Shown here: piece after piece, positions 17,882 through 26,023 of the stretch | How positions within the stretch are numbered: the first letter of the stretch is position 1 | Layout: every line of letters starts with the position of its first letter | Assembly: GCF_900156735.1 (NCBI RefSeq) | Contig: NZ_FTOL01000001.1 | Span: 1,302,001 to 1,366,000 of the forward strand | Length of the DNA stretch: 64,000 nucleotides | From: Chryseobacterium ureilyticum | GTDB lineage: Bacteria > Bacteroidota > Bacteroidia > Flavobacteriales > Weeksellaceae | Direction: 5' to 3' | Notes under the pieces: model-generated | What the model saw: the letters and a program-made list of their open reading frames with translations, nothing else | The model's database searches: none | Told to the model about the DNA's origin: nothing | Program-made: the position numbers and the translations under genes

Positions 17882-19861
17882 TCAGTACCTTACCATTACT
17901 ACCCCTATAGCTGTTCTGTATAAAGCTCCGACAGGTAAGCCTGCTGCTGTTGCAGCTGCATTATCTGCATATACGTTACAGCCTTCTATAATAGCAGGTG
18001 TTAACTGACTTGCATTTTTAATAATATGCAGTTTAGCTTGTGGTGCAGTAGTGTTGATACCTACATTAATTTCATCTGGACTGTTAGAAGCTCCTAATAC
18101 CATACTGTTACTGGTTTGTACTTTTGCACGATAACCTATGGCTGTACTGTTGCTAATCGTTGACAAATTAACTTGATTACCAACAGGGCCGGAGTCATAT
18201 CCTATAGCTGTATTATTATTACCTGTGGAATAAGCTAAGCTACCCCCTCCCATAGCTGTATTATAAGATCCTGTGGTATTATAGGACAAAGCACCATCTC
18301 CAAATCCACTATTGGTATTTCCTACCGTATTAGAAGCTAAAGCATATTGTCCGAAAGCACTGTTTCTCCATCCTGTAGTATTAACAGCCAGGGTATTATT
18401 CCCAAAAGCATTATTATAATGTGCTGTGGTGTTGGATGATAAAGCTTTATATCCAAAGGCATTGTTAAATTCCCCTGTAGTATTTGTGGTTAAAGCGTCT
18501 CGACCAAAAGCATGGTTTCCAAATCCTGTTGTATTTGCTGACAAAGCTGATTTACCAAAAGCGTTATTATAAACACCAGTTGTATTATTTCGTAACGCTG
18601 TGTGCCCGTACGACGCATTTTCATTGGTTATTTGTCCGGCATGTTGATTGTTTATTTTAAAAGTAAGGGGTACGTCATTCAGTGTTCCTAGAAAATATGT
18701 TGCAGTTGCTGTATTACCTGTATATAACCATGCATCTGGATTAGATGGTATAAGGCTTGCTGTTGCAACACTTTTTAATACACCTGTATTATCTACCATT
18801 ACCACTTTATCTGTAGCTATGTTAGCTCCCTGGGTTGGTAAACCAACCAATTGCGCATTACCATTAACTTGTAGCAGCTCGCCTGTGTAGCGGGTCTCAA
18901 AATTATTAAAACCAATACCTACTTTACCATGCCCCAGAACAGTAAAAGCATCTGCCCTTGATACGCTATTACCTTTACCTATATTAAAAAGACGGTTTTT
19001 TCCTTCATCTCCAACCAAACTTGTGTATGTATAATTAGTAGAAAACATACCGGCTACAAATTCACTATATCCATTTGCTGTATTTGAAGTACCTGCAGCA
19101 ACCGAATGAGCATTTAGAGTTTCGTTAAAGCTTCCTCCCAGAACAATAGAATGTGCGCCAATTGCTTTATTATAAATACCCCCTATAACACCCGCTCCTT
19201 GTGCTTGTGATTCATTAGAAGTTCCACCTATAATAAAATTAGACCTCACAGCATTTGAACTATTAGGATTTTTAATAGTCTTATTACCGCTTCCTCCTAA
19301 AATTGCAGAAAACTCCGTTTCAGCAATATTATTCGATCCTGATACTAGAGAATGTAAACCTATTGTGGCACTTGCAGAATGACCAGATCCCAAATGAACG
19401 GCTCCTCTTACATCCAGGCTAACCCCTGTAGTAGGGTATGGGGTACCTATAGCTACATTACCGGTCTGGTATATATTTTCTGAATTTGCTGTTGCCGGAT
19501 TTGTAGTGCCTTCTACGTTCCATGGCTCTGCTGCTGCCCCATTCGCTAATTTCTGCCAAACTGCTCCATCAAAATAATAGTACCCCGCTGTGGTTATATT
19601 TACAGTTTTAGTGGTTGTAGGTACTGCTGCGGCTGTTACATATACTATAGAACCTGTTTGTGCAGCAAGATATAATCCATCTTTGGTCTTCAACTGGTTA
19701 CCTGTTAATCTTGGTGCTAATACACCATCTACTTTAGTAAGATCTGACGGTGATGCTGCAATATCAAGCGTTGCCTTGGGATCTGGTGTATTAACCCCGA
19801 TCTGACCTAATGCCGCCACGGATAATAAAAGAGCAGATAAAATTGTAATATTTTTTTGCAT
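17882..19861 (-). CDS. Secreted protein with YadA-head-like repeats
   Basis: A 659-residue exported protein. Residues 1-19 form a signal peptide followed by GQIGVNTPDPKATLDI, an opening common in secreted Flavobacteriales proteins. Residues about 160-310 contain loose HSIVLGG/SVAAGTSN repeats like left-handed head repeats of trimeric adhesins. Residues 426-557 hold eight tandem 17-residue units with the core NTTGxxNxAFGxxALxx. The C-terminus (AAGLPVGALYRTAIGVVMVRY) is the short ending seen in many such Flavobacteriales proteins; no type IX sorting domain is visible. It is probably a trimeric fibre-like surface or secreted protein involved in adhesion, which is an inference from fold-like repeats. 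The gene stands alone. Confidence 0.65.
   Translation of the reverse strand: MQKNITILSALLLSVAALGQIGVNTPDPKATLDIAASPSDLTKVDGVLAPRLTGNQLKTKDGLYLAAQTGSIVYVTAAAVPTTTKTVNITTAGYYYFDGAVWQKLANGAAAEPWNVEGTTNPATANSENIYQTGNVAIGTPYPTTGVSLDVRGAVHLGSGHSASATIGLHSLVSGSNNIAETEFSAILGGSGNKTIKNPNSSNAVRSNFIIGGTSNESQAQGAGVIGGIYNKAIGAHSIVLGGSFNETLNAHSVAAGTSNTANGYSEFVAGMFSTNYTYTSLVGDEGKNRLFNIGKGNSVSRADAFTVLGHGKVGIGFNNFETRYTGELLQVNGNAQLVGLPTQGANIATDKVVMVDNTGVLKSVATASLIPSNPDAWLYTGNTATATYFLGTLNDVPLTFKINNQHAGQITNENASYGHTALRNNTTGVYNNAFGKSALSANTTGFGNHAFGRDALTTNTTGEFNNAFGYKALSSNTTAHYNNAFGNNTLAVNTTGWRNSAFGQYALASNTVGNTNSGFGDGALSYNTTGSYNTAMGGGSLAYSTGNNNTAIGYDSGPVGNQVNLSTISNSTAIGYRAKVQTSNSMVLGASNSPDEINVGINTTAPQAKLHIIKNASQLTPAIIEGCNVYADNAAATAAGLPVGALYRTAIGVVMVRY
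18191..18586 (-). repeat. Eight tandem 51-bp units inside the adhesin-like gene
   Basis: The coding repeats encode the 17-residue unit NTTGxxNxAFGxxALxx. The units are diverged at DNA level but keep frame and spacing. Such arrays can change copy number by recombination. Confidence 0.7.
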
Positions 19862-19935
19862 AATTAAATGTTTAAATACTTTAGTTTTAAAGAAATGATT
19901 GTTTGAAATTAGCCTAGAAGAAATGTGAATACAGA

Positions 19936-20031
19936 TTACTTTTTCAGTTTCTGTAATTCTTTGATTCTCTTATCCTGCATATGAGCACTCATAAGCAAAA
20001 TAGGCACGAATCGTTTTAATGATATCTGTTT
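19936..20031 (-). pseudogene. C-terminal fragment of a tail-fibre/S74-like protein
   Basis: The minus strand reads QISLKRFVPILLMSAHMQDK then RIKELQKLKK and a stop. A Leu/Pro-rich helix followed by a coiled coil is the usual end of Bacteroidota tail-fibre-domain (peptidase S74 type) secreted proteins. A stop lies just upstream in frame and no start is present. It is probably what is left of a second repeat protein gene next to the intact one. Confidence 0.4.
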
Positions 20032-20474
20032 TTATTCAGTAGCAAACGAAAGTGGATTAAGATAAGCATTAGATAGTCAAAACATTAAAGGTTTTTTTCA
20101 CTTATTGCAAGGATACTTGAGTAAAATTTTCAAGCTCCAATACTCAACAGTCAGAGATCCTTTATATAAATATTTGATACAGAGATCATTTTTTAACTTA
20201 GAATGGGTATAAAAAGTAGGTTTGGAAACTTTGGACTTCATAATTATATGATTATTAAAGCCTTGTTGATTGAATAAGAAACAATCTTTTTTTTAATTCT
20301 TTCTCGTGGAAGATTCACTTGGTTAAGTTTTTTGCAAAGATAAATAAAAAAAATACAGACTTATCTGGTCACTTATATGAGAATTAAATAATTGTTAAAT
20401 TTTATAGAAATTGATTAAAAAAAAGGATTTATGAAAGTTTTTTCTTAGTTGTAATTAATTATAGTTACTGTTAT
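20032..20474. other. Intergenic, no gene recognised
   Basis: About 440 AT-rich bases between two gene fragments. No convincing open frame, RNA or hairpin was seen. Confidence 0.4.
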
Positions 20475-20621
20475 TTACAGTAAAATATTAGTTAAAAATA
20501 ACTTCGAATAAGTAGATAGATATTTAGCCCATCCACCACCAAGAGCTCTATACATCACAACACTTACTTTAGTCCTGTTGTCCATAATATAGTTTATCAT
20601 TAAATCAAAGGATCTGGAACG
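20475..20621 (-). pseudogene. C-terminal fragment of a TolC/NodT-type outer-membrane efflux protein
   Basis: The minus strand encodes SFDLMINYIMDNRTKVSVVM then YRALGGGWAKYL and a short tail. VxxYRALGGGW is the very typical end of outer-membrane factor proteins that pair with RND and ABC efflux pumps. Only about 49 codons remain, with no start and no pump genes nearby. It is a deletion relic. Confidence 0.5.
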
Positions 20622-20725
20622 ATGGCAAGCGTGGGGGAATACAATTCGATCTTTAAGGTTAACTACTACATGACGTTGAACATTAACAGATTCTTAATTG
20701 ACTTAATTGAATAGTATGATTAAAA

Positions 20726-20755
20726 AATAAGCCTTCTATAGATAGAAGGCTTATT
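20726..20755 (-). terminator. Strong intrinsic terminator
   Basis: A 14-bp perfect stem (AATAAGCCTTCTAT and its complement) with a 2-base loop, followed by TTTTTTAA on the minus strand. It lies 26 bases after the Crp-type fragment and would end transcripts from that side. Confidence 0.75.
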
Positions 20756-20781
20756 GTTGTATTTAGAGCATATCTGGGAAT

Positions 20782-20967
20782 TTAATACATGATATGACGG
20801 CCATTAATTTTAACAAGTTCTTCCTGCTCCATTTTTTTGACAGTTCGAATAACGGTTTCGACACACAAACCTGTCAAATTAGCAATCTGCTGCCTTGTCA
20901 AAGGGACTTCATAACTGTACCGCTCCTGTTGATGTGCACATTCTTTAAAGTAATCCATTAAAGACAT
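20782..20967 (-). pseudogene. C-terminal helix-turn-helix fragment of a Crp/Fnr regulator
   Basis: The 61 residues carry EVPLTRQQIANLTGLCVETVIRTVKKMEQEELV, the winged helix-turn-helix of Crp/Fnr proteins with the usual C-terminal wing. The cyclic-nucleotide or ligand-binding beta-barrel and dimer helix, normally about 150 residues, are absent. Upstream in the same direction lies a fragment of another gene, so an internal deletion has joined the two. Protein product uncertain. Confidence 0.65.
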
Positions 20968-21326
20968 AATTTTAGTGCTTGGTTCTGATGCTGAATTATT
21001 TCATCCACAACAAAGCGTAATTCTACACAGGAGTTTTTAATATTTTTCTCTATAAACCCTTTTAATGTATAGATCTCATTATTCTGAATTTTAGATCTCA
21101 GTAATGAAGAAACTTTCACTCCAATTGAAACAGTATCAGATTCTGAAAACAGATGATCGTAGTAATAATTTCCATAGGCTTTCCCGCCACCAAAAGAATA
21201 TCTTCCTTTAAGATAAATAAGGTTAATTGTTGCATTAATTTTTAATGCATTACAAAACAATCCCATTACTGATCCTGGGGAGTATATTGGGTAAGTCGGT
21301 TCATTTCCCTGCATCTTCTTCCACAA
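20958..21326 (-). pseudogene. N-terminal fragment resembling exodeoxyribonuclease VII large subunit
   Basis: A 122-residue frame contains YSPGSVMGLFCNALKINATI followed by GRYSFGGGKAYGNYYYDHLF and VSSLLRSKIQNNEIYTLKGF, then ELRFVVDEIIQHQ. This resembles the N-terminal OB-fold region of the XseA-type subunit as found in Bacteroidota, which cleaves single-stranded DNA together with XseB. The catalytic C-terminal part (about 300 more residues) is missing. The last six residues come from the Crp fragment sequence read in another frame, which fixes the deletion junction near 20,970. The family call rests on pattern memory and is moderate. Confidence 0.45.
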
Positions 21327-21634
21327 AATTAAATGACATCAAATATATTGTTATTTTATCAAATCAGCCCCAATCAAAAGTACTACAACAGCACTACTAC
21401 GATAAAAATATATTTACTGCCACCACATCCCGTTTCCGTTTTCTTTTTCTTTGAGTTTTATATTTTTGTATTGATAATTATCATCTTGAATACATTTTTA
21501 CTCATTTTTATTATGAAAGTACCTCCTGAGTTTGAAAATAAGTATTTTAAAGCAGCTTTATAATACATATTTAGAGACCTAATGAATTTATAACAACGAA
21601 TTTTGCATTTTCCTTAGATGATGTAATCCATCAG
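21327..21634. other. Intergenic, no gene recognised
   Basis: About 300 bases between the XseA-like fragment and the end of the serine hydrolase gene. Open frames here are AT-rich and not protein-like. Confidence 0.4.
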
Positions 21635-22795
21635 TTACTTTTCAGCTACCTTGATTCTTTTTATCCAACTCTGGTAAATAGGATACCAAACACGATCTCC
21701 GTTTGAACCATTACAGAGTATTACAATACCACTCTTTGTGGGTAGATGCATAAACACTCCAGCACTCCACCCTTCATTTTCTCCAGTATGTCCAATTGTT
21801 TCAAACCCTTCATAATTCATAAACCTGTAGCCTAGACCACTTTTTCCCAGATCAGAAAATGGTAAAACAGGTTTTTCCATTAATTGTAGGCTTGTTGCTT
21901 TCAAAACTTTATTCAATTGTCTTGAATCAGAAGTTACTGATAGCATAGCGAAATGAGCCAAATCCAAAATTGTAGTTTGTAAGCCGGCTGCAGCCTGTTC
22001 TGTAAATATCCTGTTCTTTATTGGTTTCCCTGAACTGTCATAAGCCGTTGCAGAGCTTGCCATCATTTCTTCTGTCCATTCATAATGGGTATGATTCAAT
22101 GCTAGAGGCTCAAAAACATTCTTTTTCATGTAGTCTGCAAACTTTTCTTTCGTTCGTTCTTCGAGCAGCAATTGTGCAAGAGTGTAACCACCGCCTGAAT
22201 ATTCCCATTTTGTTCCGGGCTCACTGATCAAACGCACACTTTCTCCATTTCTTTTTGTCTTTCCTGAAAGTGACTCTTCTAAACTTAACAATGGGGTTCC
22301 CTGCTCCGACCCTCCGTATCCATGTACTGAAAGTCCTGCTGTATGACTGAGAATACGTCTCAAAGTAACTTTTGATATATCATATTGAGATACTGGCAAC
22401 TTCCAACGTACCAAGAGCGGGTTAATCGGTTCATCTAATGCTACAAGTCCTTTTTCAGTCAACTGCATCAATCCCCATGCAGATACCAATTTCGATACAG
22501 ATCCAACATTAAAAATTGTTTCTGTAGTAACCGTTTTTTTACTTTTCATATCCGCCAATCCCACACATTGAGTCCATGCCACTTTTCCATTTTGAATCAC
22601 TGCTATAGCTACCCCCGGAACATTATTATTTTGGGTAGCTTCTACAGCTACACGATGAATTTCCATATAAAGCAAATCAGATTTATCAGCTCCCTTTCCA
22701 GTACTGGTCTCAACCACCTTTTTTGTAGCCGAGCAGGAAAAAAGAAGTGTGGCAAAAGAAAAAACAACGAGCCGTTGTACACTAATTTTGATCAT
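21635..22795 (-). CDS. Serine hydrolase lipoprotein (class C beta-lactamase-like)
   Basis: A 386-residue lipoprotein with a signal peptide ending in LLFSC (residues 17-21). The body is a beta-lactamase/PBP4-type serine hydrolase: nucleophile motif S-V-S-K at 99-102, the second motif YSG in WEYSGGGYTLAQL where Y-x-N is usual, and HTG in TIGHTGENEGW near the C-terminus. Likely activities are esterase, D-aminopeptidase or peptidoglycan-related hydrolysis in the periplasm; a true beta-lactamase is less likely because the second motif lacks the Asn. It is monocistronic, between gene fragments on both sides, and looks intact. Confidence 0.85.
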   Translation of the reverse strand: MIKISVQRLVVFSFATLLFSCSATKKVVETSTGKGADKSDLLYMEIHRVAVEATQNNNVPGVAIAVIQNGKVAWTQCVGLADMKSKKTVTTETIFNVGSVSKLVSAWGLMQLTEKGLVALDEPINPLLVRWKLPVSQYDISKVTLRRILSHTAGLSVHGYGGSEQGTPLLSLEESLSGKTKRNGESVRLISEPGTKWEYSGGGYTLAQLLLEERTKEKFADYMKKNVFEPLALNHTHYEWTEEMMASSATAYDSSGKPIKNRIFTEQAAAGLQTTILDLAHFAMLSVTSDSRQLNKVLKATSLQLMEKPVLPFSDLGKSGLGYRFMNYEGFETIGHTGENEGWSAGVFMHLPTKSGIVILCNGSNGDRVWYPIYQSWIKRIKVAEK

Positions 22796-22907
22796 TTTTT
22801 ATTTATTTGTAATGCCTGCAGCTTCAAAAGATCACAAGCAGTAATGATATAAAGTAAATTTCTGCTATATTTTCACGCCAAATTCTGGGTGATCTGGTTA
22901 CGAACGT

Positions 22908-23345
22908 TCAGTATCTCTTTGTATATAATTCCGGATTGATTCTGGTTTCCATTAGGGATAACATTCTTGTGAATTGAGGTTCAAGATCATAACTTTTGTT
23001 CAAATCCAGCTTTCTACCAGAATAATAAATGGTAACCGTTGGTGTTTTATATTTTCCAAGTCTTACCATATCAATCTTTGTTATATCAGTCCAGCAAATA
23101 AAATAACTTTTAAAACTACTCACAAAACGGATTTCATTATTCGAAATAATAAGTTTTTGACGGGTGTATACCAACATGGAAACAGCAATAAAGAAAATCA
23201 GAGGGGCTAAAAAAAGCAGCCATCCTCCATTTTTTATCATGAGAACGTTAATTCCTAATGCAAATACTAAAAGACTTACTATCTAATAGGTTATTTTCTG
23301 CCATTGTGGTGCTGCAAACACTTCTTCTGTGATTAGCTCTCCCAT
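22908..23345 (-). pseudogene. PH-like small membrane protein gene with nonsense codon
   Basis: From an ATG at 23345 the frame reads MGELITEEVFAAPQWQKITY, a TAG at 23283-23285, then IVSLLVFALGINVLM and on without interruption through GGWLLFLAPLIFFIAVSMLVY to the C-terminal soluble part (ISNNEIRFVSSFKSYFICWT and following). The pair of hydrophobic helices followed by a beta-rich C-terminus is the layout of small bacterial PH-domain membrane proteins. The stop falls just before the first helix. A shorter 110-residue product from the internal ATG at 23240 would have only the second helix. Function unknown. Confidence 0.5.
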
Positions 23346-23396
23346 ACTGTAAATATTTGTCTACTATAAACTACAAGCCAAATAGTATGAATAAAA

Positions 23397-23525
23397 TTAC
23401 TTTAGTTCATATTCAATTTCGTCATGATCTGTCTCTTTCACTTTCACAAAATTAAGCCGTTCAAGAAGTTTAAGCGCAGGGGCATTTTGTTGTCTTGTTG
23501 CGGCCCAGATTCGATATAATTTCAT
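23397..23525 (-). pseudogene. C-terminal fragment of a GNAT acetyltransferase
   Basis: The 42 residues include LYRIWAATRQQNAPALKLLE and RLNFVKVKETDHDEIEYELK. The A-x(4)N-x-x-A-x-K-L-L-E-R-L-x-F pattern is motif B of GNAT enzymes. The acetyl-CoA binding motif A and N-terminus are absent and a stop lies 16 codons upstream. It is a relic. Confidence 0.5.
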
Positions 23526-23630
23526 TTGATTTAAAGTTAACGATATAATTAGATATACCTGCTAAATTGTAAGAGTGATTTTGTAGATGGATCTGAAAGA
23601 TATTTTGCAGGGTATGAATAGTGGTATCTC

Positions 23631-24125
23631 TTAAATCAATATCTGATTAAGAACACTTTTATAACATCCTAAAATAAATTCGGTATAATACAACTGTGCG
23701 TCTAATGCCTGAGTCTTATCATGAAGTTCTATTCGTTTGGAAAGCACGATCTCTCCTTTGTAGCTAAATGAACAGAATGAATACACTTTAAATCCTGAAT
23801 TTCTTACAGATGCTGCATATCCCGTGGAAGCAATTCCCCAGTCTGTTCCAAACGATTCTGCGACCTTTACAGCCATTGTATCAGCCATTTTTGGGGTTTC
23901 AAAACCATTTTCCTGAGCTTGAATTCTATTGATATCTAAAAAGCCAACTTTTTCAGGTAATGTAAACGTTGTTATTCCTCCTTTATAAAACAGTTTTGCA
24001 TTAGGCATCTGTGAAAAAGCCAGCTGTATTAATCCCGAGGTTACACTTTCTGCTATAGAAACTGTTTCATTCATTGTAATGAGTGAAGTACTGATATAAT
24101 CAAGTAAACTTTGTTGAAATTTCAT
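23631..24125 (-). CDS. CinA C-terminal-domain family protein (PncC-like), module A copy 1
   Basis: A 164-residue single-domain protein related to the CinA C-terminal / PncC family, which deamidates nicotinamide mononucleotide. The active-site-like motif is AESVTSG with Ser27 (AESCTGG in PncC), followed by YKGGITTF and GIASTGYA. Compared with PncC, the second Gly pair and the usual TGIAGP turn are altered, so activity should be tested. It is about 90 per cent identical to the protein at 29.8-30.3 kb. The neighbour 56 bases upstream on the same strand is the small MKTI protein in both copies. It could act in NAD salvage or DNA-damage physiology; the context gives no direct support for either. 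Confidence 0.75.
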   Translation of the reverse strand: MKFQQSLLDYISTSLITMNETVSIAESVTSGLIQLAFSQMPNAKLFYKGGITTFTLPEKVGFLDINRIQAQENGFETPKMADTMAVKVAESFGTDWGIASTGYAASVRNSGFKVYSFCSFSYKGEIVLSKRIELHDKTQALDAQLYYTEFILGCYKSVLNQILI

Positions 24126-24181
24126 TGCTTCTGCTATTTAATATTGATCTAAAAAACTTTTTACGCTGCTGAAATCAATGT

Positions 24182-24451
24182 TCAGATAACGTCATAATCA
24201 TTCATGGTTGTTACAAAATAATGCTCAATCATTTCCTTGGCATTGCTGCACATTGACAAAAGATCTTCCCTGGTCATATCCTCAAAAATAAAATCATCGT
24301 GAATATCAATAATGAACTCGGTCACTTTTTCGGTGTTCATCAGGTCATAGGCCATTAAATCGTTTAAATTATCTAATCTACATTCTTCCTTAAAAAAAGG
24401 AGGCTTCCGGGAAATGGAATTCTTAAACTGAAAAAGATATATTGTTTTCAT
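24182..24451 (-). CDS. Small conserved MKTI(H/Y)LF-family protein, copy 1
   Basis: An 89-residue acidic protein I do not recognise from any named family. It shares a strict pattern with three other proteins in this window: MKTIxLFxFxxSIxRKxPFF at the start, DLMNxExVTExI in the middle, HDDFxFE, then DLLSMCxxAxxxIEHYF and the ending YDVI. It has no signal peptide or membrane segment and is probably a small alpha/beta cytosolic protein with one conserved Cys. It precedes the CinA-like gene. Conservation of the C-terminal residues to the last codon suggests the tail is functional. Confidence 0.75.
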   Translation of the reverse strand: MKTIYLFQFKNSISRKPPFFKEECRLDNLNDLMAYDLMNTEKVTEFIIDIHDDFIFEDMTREDLLSMCSNAKEMIEHYFVTTMNDYDVI

Positions 24452-24592
24452 GACTTCGGGTGTTGAATTAATAATAAAAACAGTCTGTTTTGCAGGTAAA
24501 AAAATGGCTTACACTTTTATATCCGGACAGACTCCTTTTTGTAGACACAGTTGATGAAATTCATTATATATCATCCTATCAACATGTATAAA

Positions 24593-24621
24593 AAGGACAG
24601 AAACCATAGGTTCCTATCCTT
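24593..24621 (-). terminator. Conserved hairpin upstream of the small MKTI gene (copy 1)
   Basis: On the minus strand a 13-bp stem (AAGGATAGGAACC with GGTTTCTGTCCTT, G-U pairs included) with a TAT loop runs into TTTTAT. It lies 142 bases upstream of the MKTI start. The copy at 30,756 keeps all 13 pairs despite base changes, so the structure itself is conserved. It may end the araC transcript or act as an attenuator for the MKTI gene. Confidence 0.55.
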
Positions 24622-24683
24622 AATTAATTAAAACCTTCTGAAAACAGATCTACTATTTTATTGGGGTTTTAATATGCTCATTG

Positions 24684-24812
24684 TTAAAATTGAGAATCCC
24701 TAAGCCTATTAATTTTATCATGGTGTCTATTGGCTTTTTCCAGTCTTTTTACTGCGATGATGTTTTCAAATACCGGAGAACAGCATGTCGAATGATAAAA
24801 ATTTTCAACTGT
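24684..24812 (-). other. Coding-like stretch without start codon
   Basis: The minus strand is open for 42 codons (VENFYHSTCCSPVFENIIAV then KRLEKANRHHDKINRLRDSQF) and ends in TAA. The parallel stretch in module A near 30.9 kb keeps SPVFENIV but then diverges by frameshift. It looks like the decayed end of a gene once present in the common ancestor of the two copies. No start codon and no family recognised. Confidence 0.25.
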
Positions 24813-24901
24813 TCACTATATCTTCCTATGTAAAATTTTACTATCTATAGTCTATAGTCATATAAGCTTTATGGGTTTGATAAATTCCTGATTACTAATA
24901 C

Positions 24902-24943
24902 AAAGATGGCCGTTTCATTCTGTACTAAGCTATATATATCCGG
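24902..24943. repeat. Shared 42-bp element, copy 1
   Basis: AAAGATGGCCGTTT followed by an AT-rich spacer and CTAAGCTATATATATCCGG. The same element lies at 31,059 and, less complete, at 37,105. In the first two it is directly downstream of the araC 3' end. Confidence 0.5.
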
Positions 24944-24969
24944 AATAAACTTACATATATCACACATTT

Positions 24970-25066
24970 TTATAAGTCTTCCAGATTTCCAAGACGTCTT
25001 TGTTTCAACTGCTTATAAAATGAGAGGGAAAGTCCCGTGATTTTTTTAAACTGATTAGAGAGATGG
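24970..25066 (-). pseudogene. 3' end of an AraC-family regulator gene
   Basis: The minus strand encodes SNQFKKITGLSLSFYKQLKQ and RRLGNLEDL, then a stop, nearly identical to the last 31 residues of the intact AraC gene at 31.1-31.7 kb. Upstream of SNQF the sequence changes abruptly into the plus-strand gene that starts at 25,063. This is the recombination junction between module A and module B sequences. Confidence 0.75.
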
Positions 25067-25668
25067 GATTCAGTACGTACTGTAGCTTAAGTCAGCATAA
25101 TTTGTGGCAGTCTGTTTTAGAAGACCTCAGCGACAATATAAAAAATATTAGAATACAATTTGAATTTATACTGGAGAATATTATTAAAAAAAATACAATC
25201 AATTCACTCATATTCTGGCAACAAAACAAACTATATACAGATGAAATGGAAGTAAGCCATAAAAAAATCACCCAATTGACCATTCAGGTTTTACCGCAAG
25301 AAGAAAGATTATCATGGAAGACCAATATTTACAATTTTTATGAAGAAATTTTTTCTTTACTAATCCCACTTATCGGCATGTGTAGGCTAGAATTGGACTT
25401 TATAGTAAAACACTCACCAAAAATCTTGAGCCAATCTGCAATGGATATCATTAAAGATATTCCGAAAAACTACACCTTGCAGGAAGCAAAGGAATACGAA
25501 CATGAGTACTTAAAAGTATTAACAAACCACAGTCATGAATTCTGCAGAAAAAATAATTTCTGGAACAGTTTATTATATATCCTTTCCGGTGGTATGTACC
25601 CATTACCATCAGAGCGTACCTTATCTAAAAAAAGGGTCAACAGAAAAATAAAAGATAAGTTTTCTTAA
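25063..25668 (+). pseudogene. 5'-truncated copy of the module B helical protein
   Basis: A 201-residue frame whose residues 4-201 match residues 68-265 of the intact protein at 39.7-40.4 kb (shared FSTYCSLSQHNLWQSVLEDL onward, about 85 per cent identical). The first three codons (ATGGGATTC) come from the inverted araC tail, so the natural N-terminal 67 residues and the promoter side are gone. It could still be translated if transcription enters from upstream. The frame has stayed open, so the truncation is either recent or tolerated. The body is mostly helical and without recognisable motifs. Confidence 0.55.
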
Positions 25669-25716
25669 TAAAACCCCAACCTAAATTTTTCATCCTATTA
25701 AATAAATATTCTTACA

Positions 25717-25980
25717 ATGAAAACAATACATCTATTCCGGTTTAACAATTCTATATTCCGTAAAATCCCTTTCTTCACAGAAGAACACAGGCTTAAAACC
25801 GATGTAATAGAAATTGATTTAATGAATATTGAAATAGTAACCGAATATATTGTAAAAACCCATGATGACTTTATTTTCGACAACACATCAGTAAATGATC
25901 TTTTATCAATGTGCAAGAAAGCTCAAAAAACAATTGAACATTACTTTGTTTTGGGAGTGAACGGTTATGATGTTATTTGA
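25717..25980 (+). CDS. Small conserved MKTI(H/Y)LF-family protein, copy 2 (module B type)
   Basis: An 87-residue member of the same family, closest to the copy at 40.5 kb: MKTIHLFRFNNSIFRKIPFF, DLMNIEIVTEYIVKTHDDF, DLLSMCKKAQKTIEHYF and the ending YDVI. It starts 48 bases after the truncated helical protein and ends 43 bases before the convergent MaoC-like gene. It appears intact even though its upstream neighbour is truncated. Function unknown. Confidence 0.75.
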   Translation: MKTIHLFRFNNSIFRKIPFFTEEHRLKTDVIEIDLMNIEIVTEYIVKTHDDFIFDNTSVNDLLSMCKKAQKTIEHYFVLGVNGYDVI

Positions 25981-26023
25981 CATTTAGTAATCAAACCTCA
26001 TGCAGATAAGGAAATAAATGGAA

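Noticed and set aside
21245..21563. Plus-strand frames of 69 and 76 codons near 21.3 kb
   Set aside because: They overlap each other and the XseA-like fragment, and consist of low-complexity residues.
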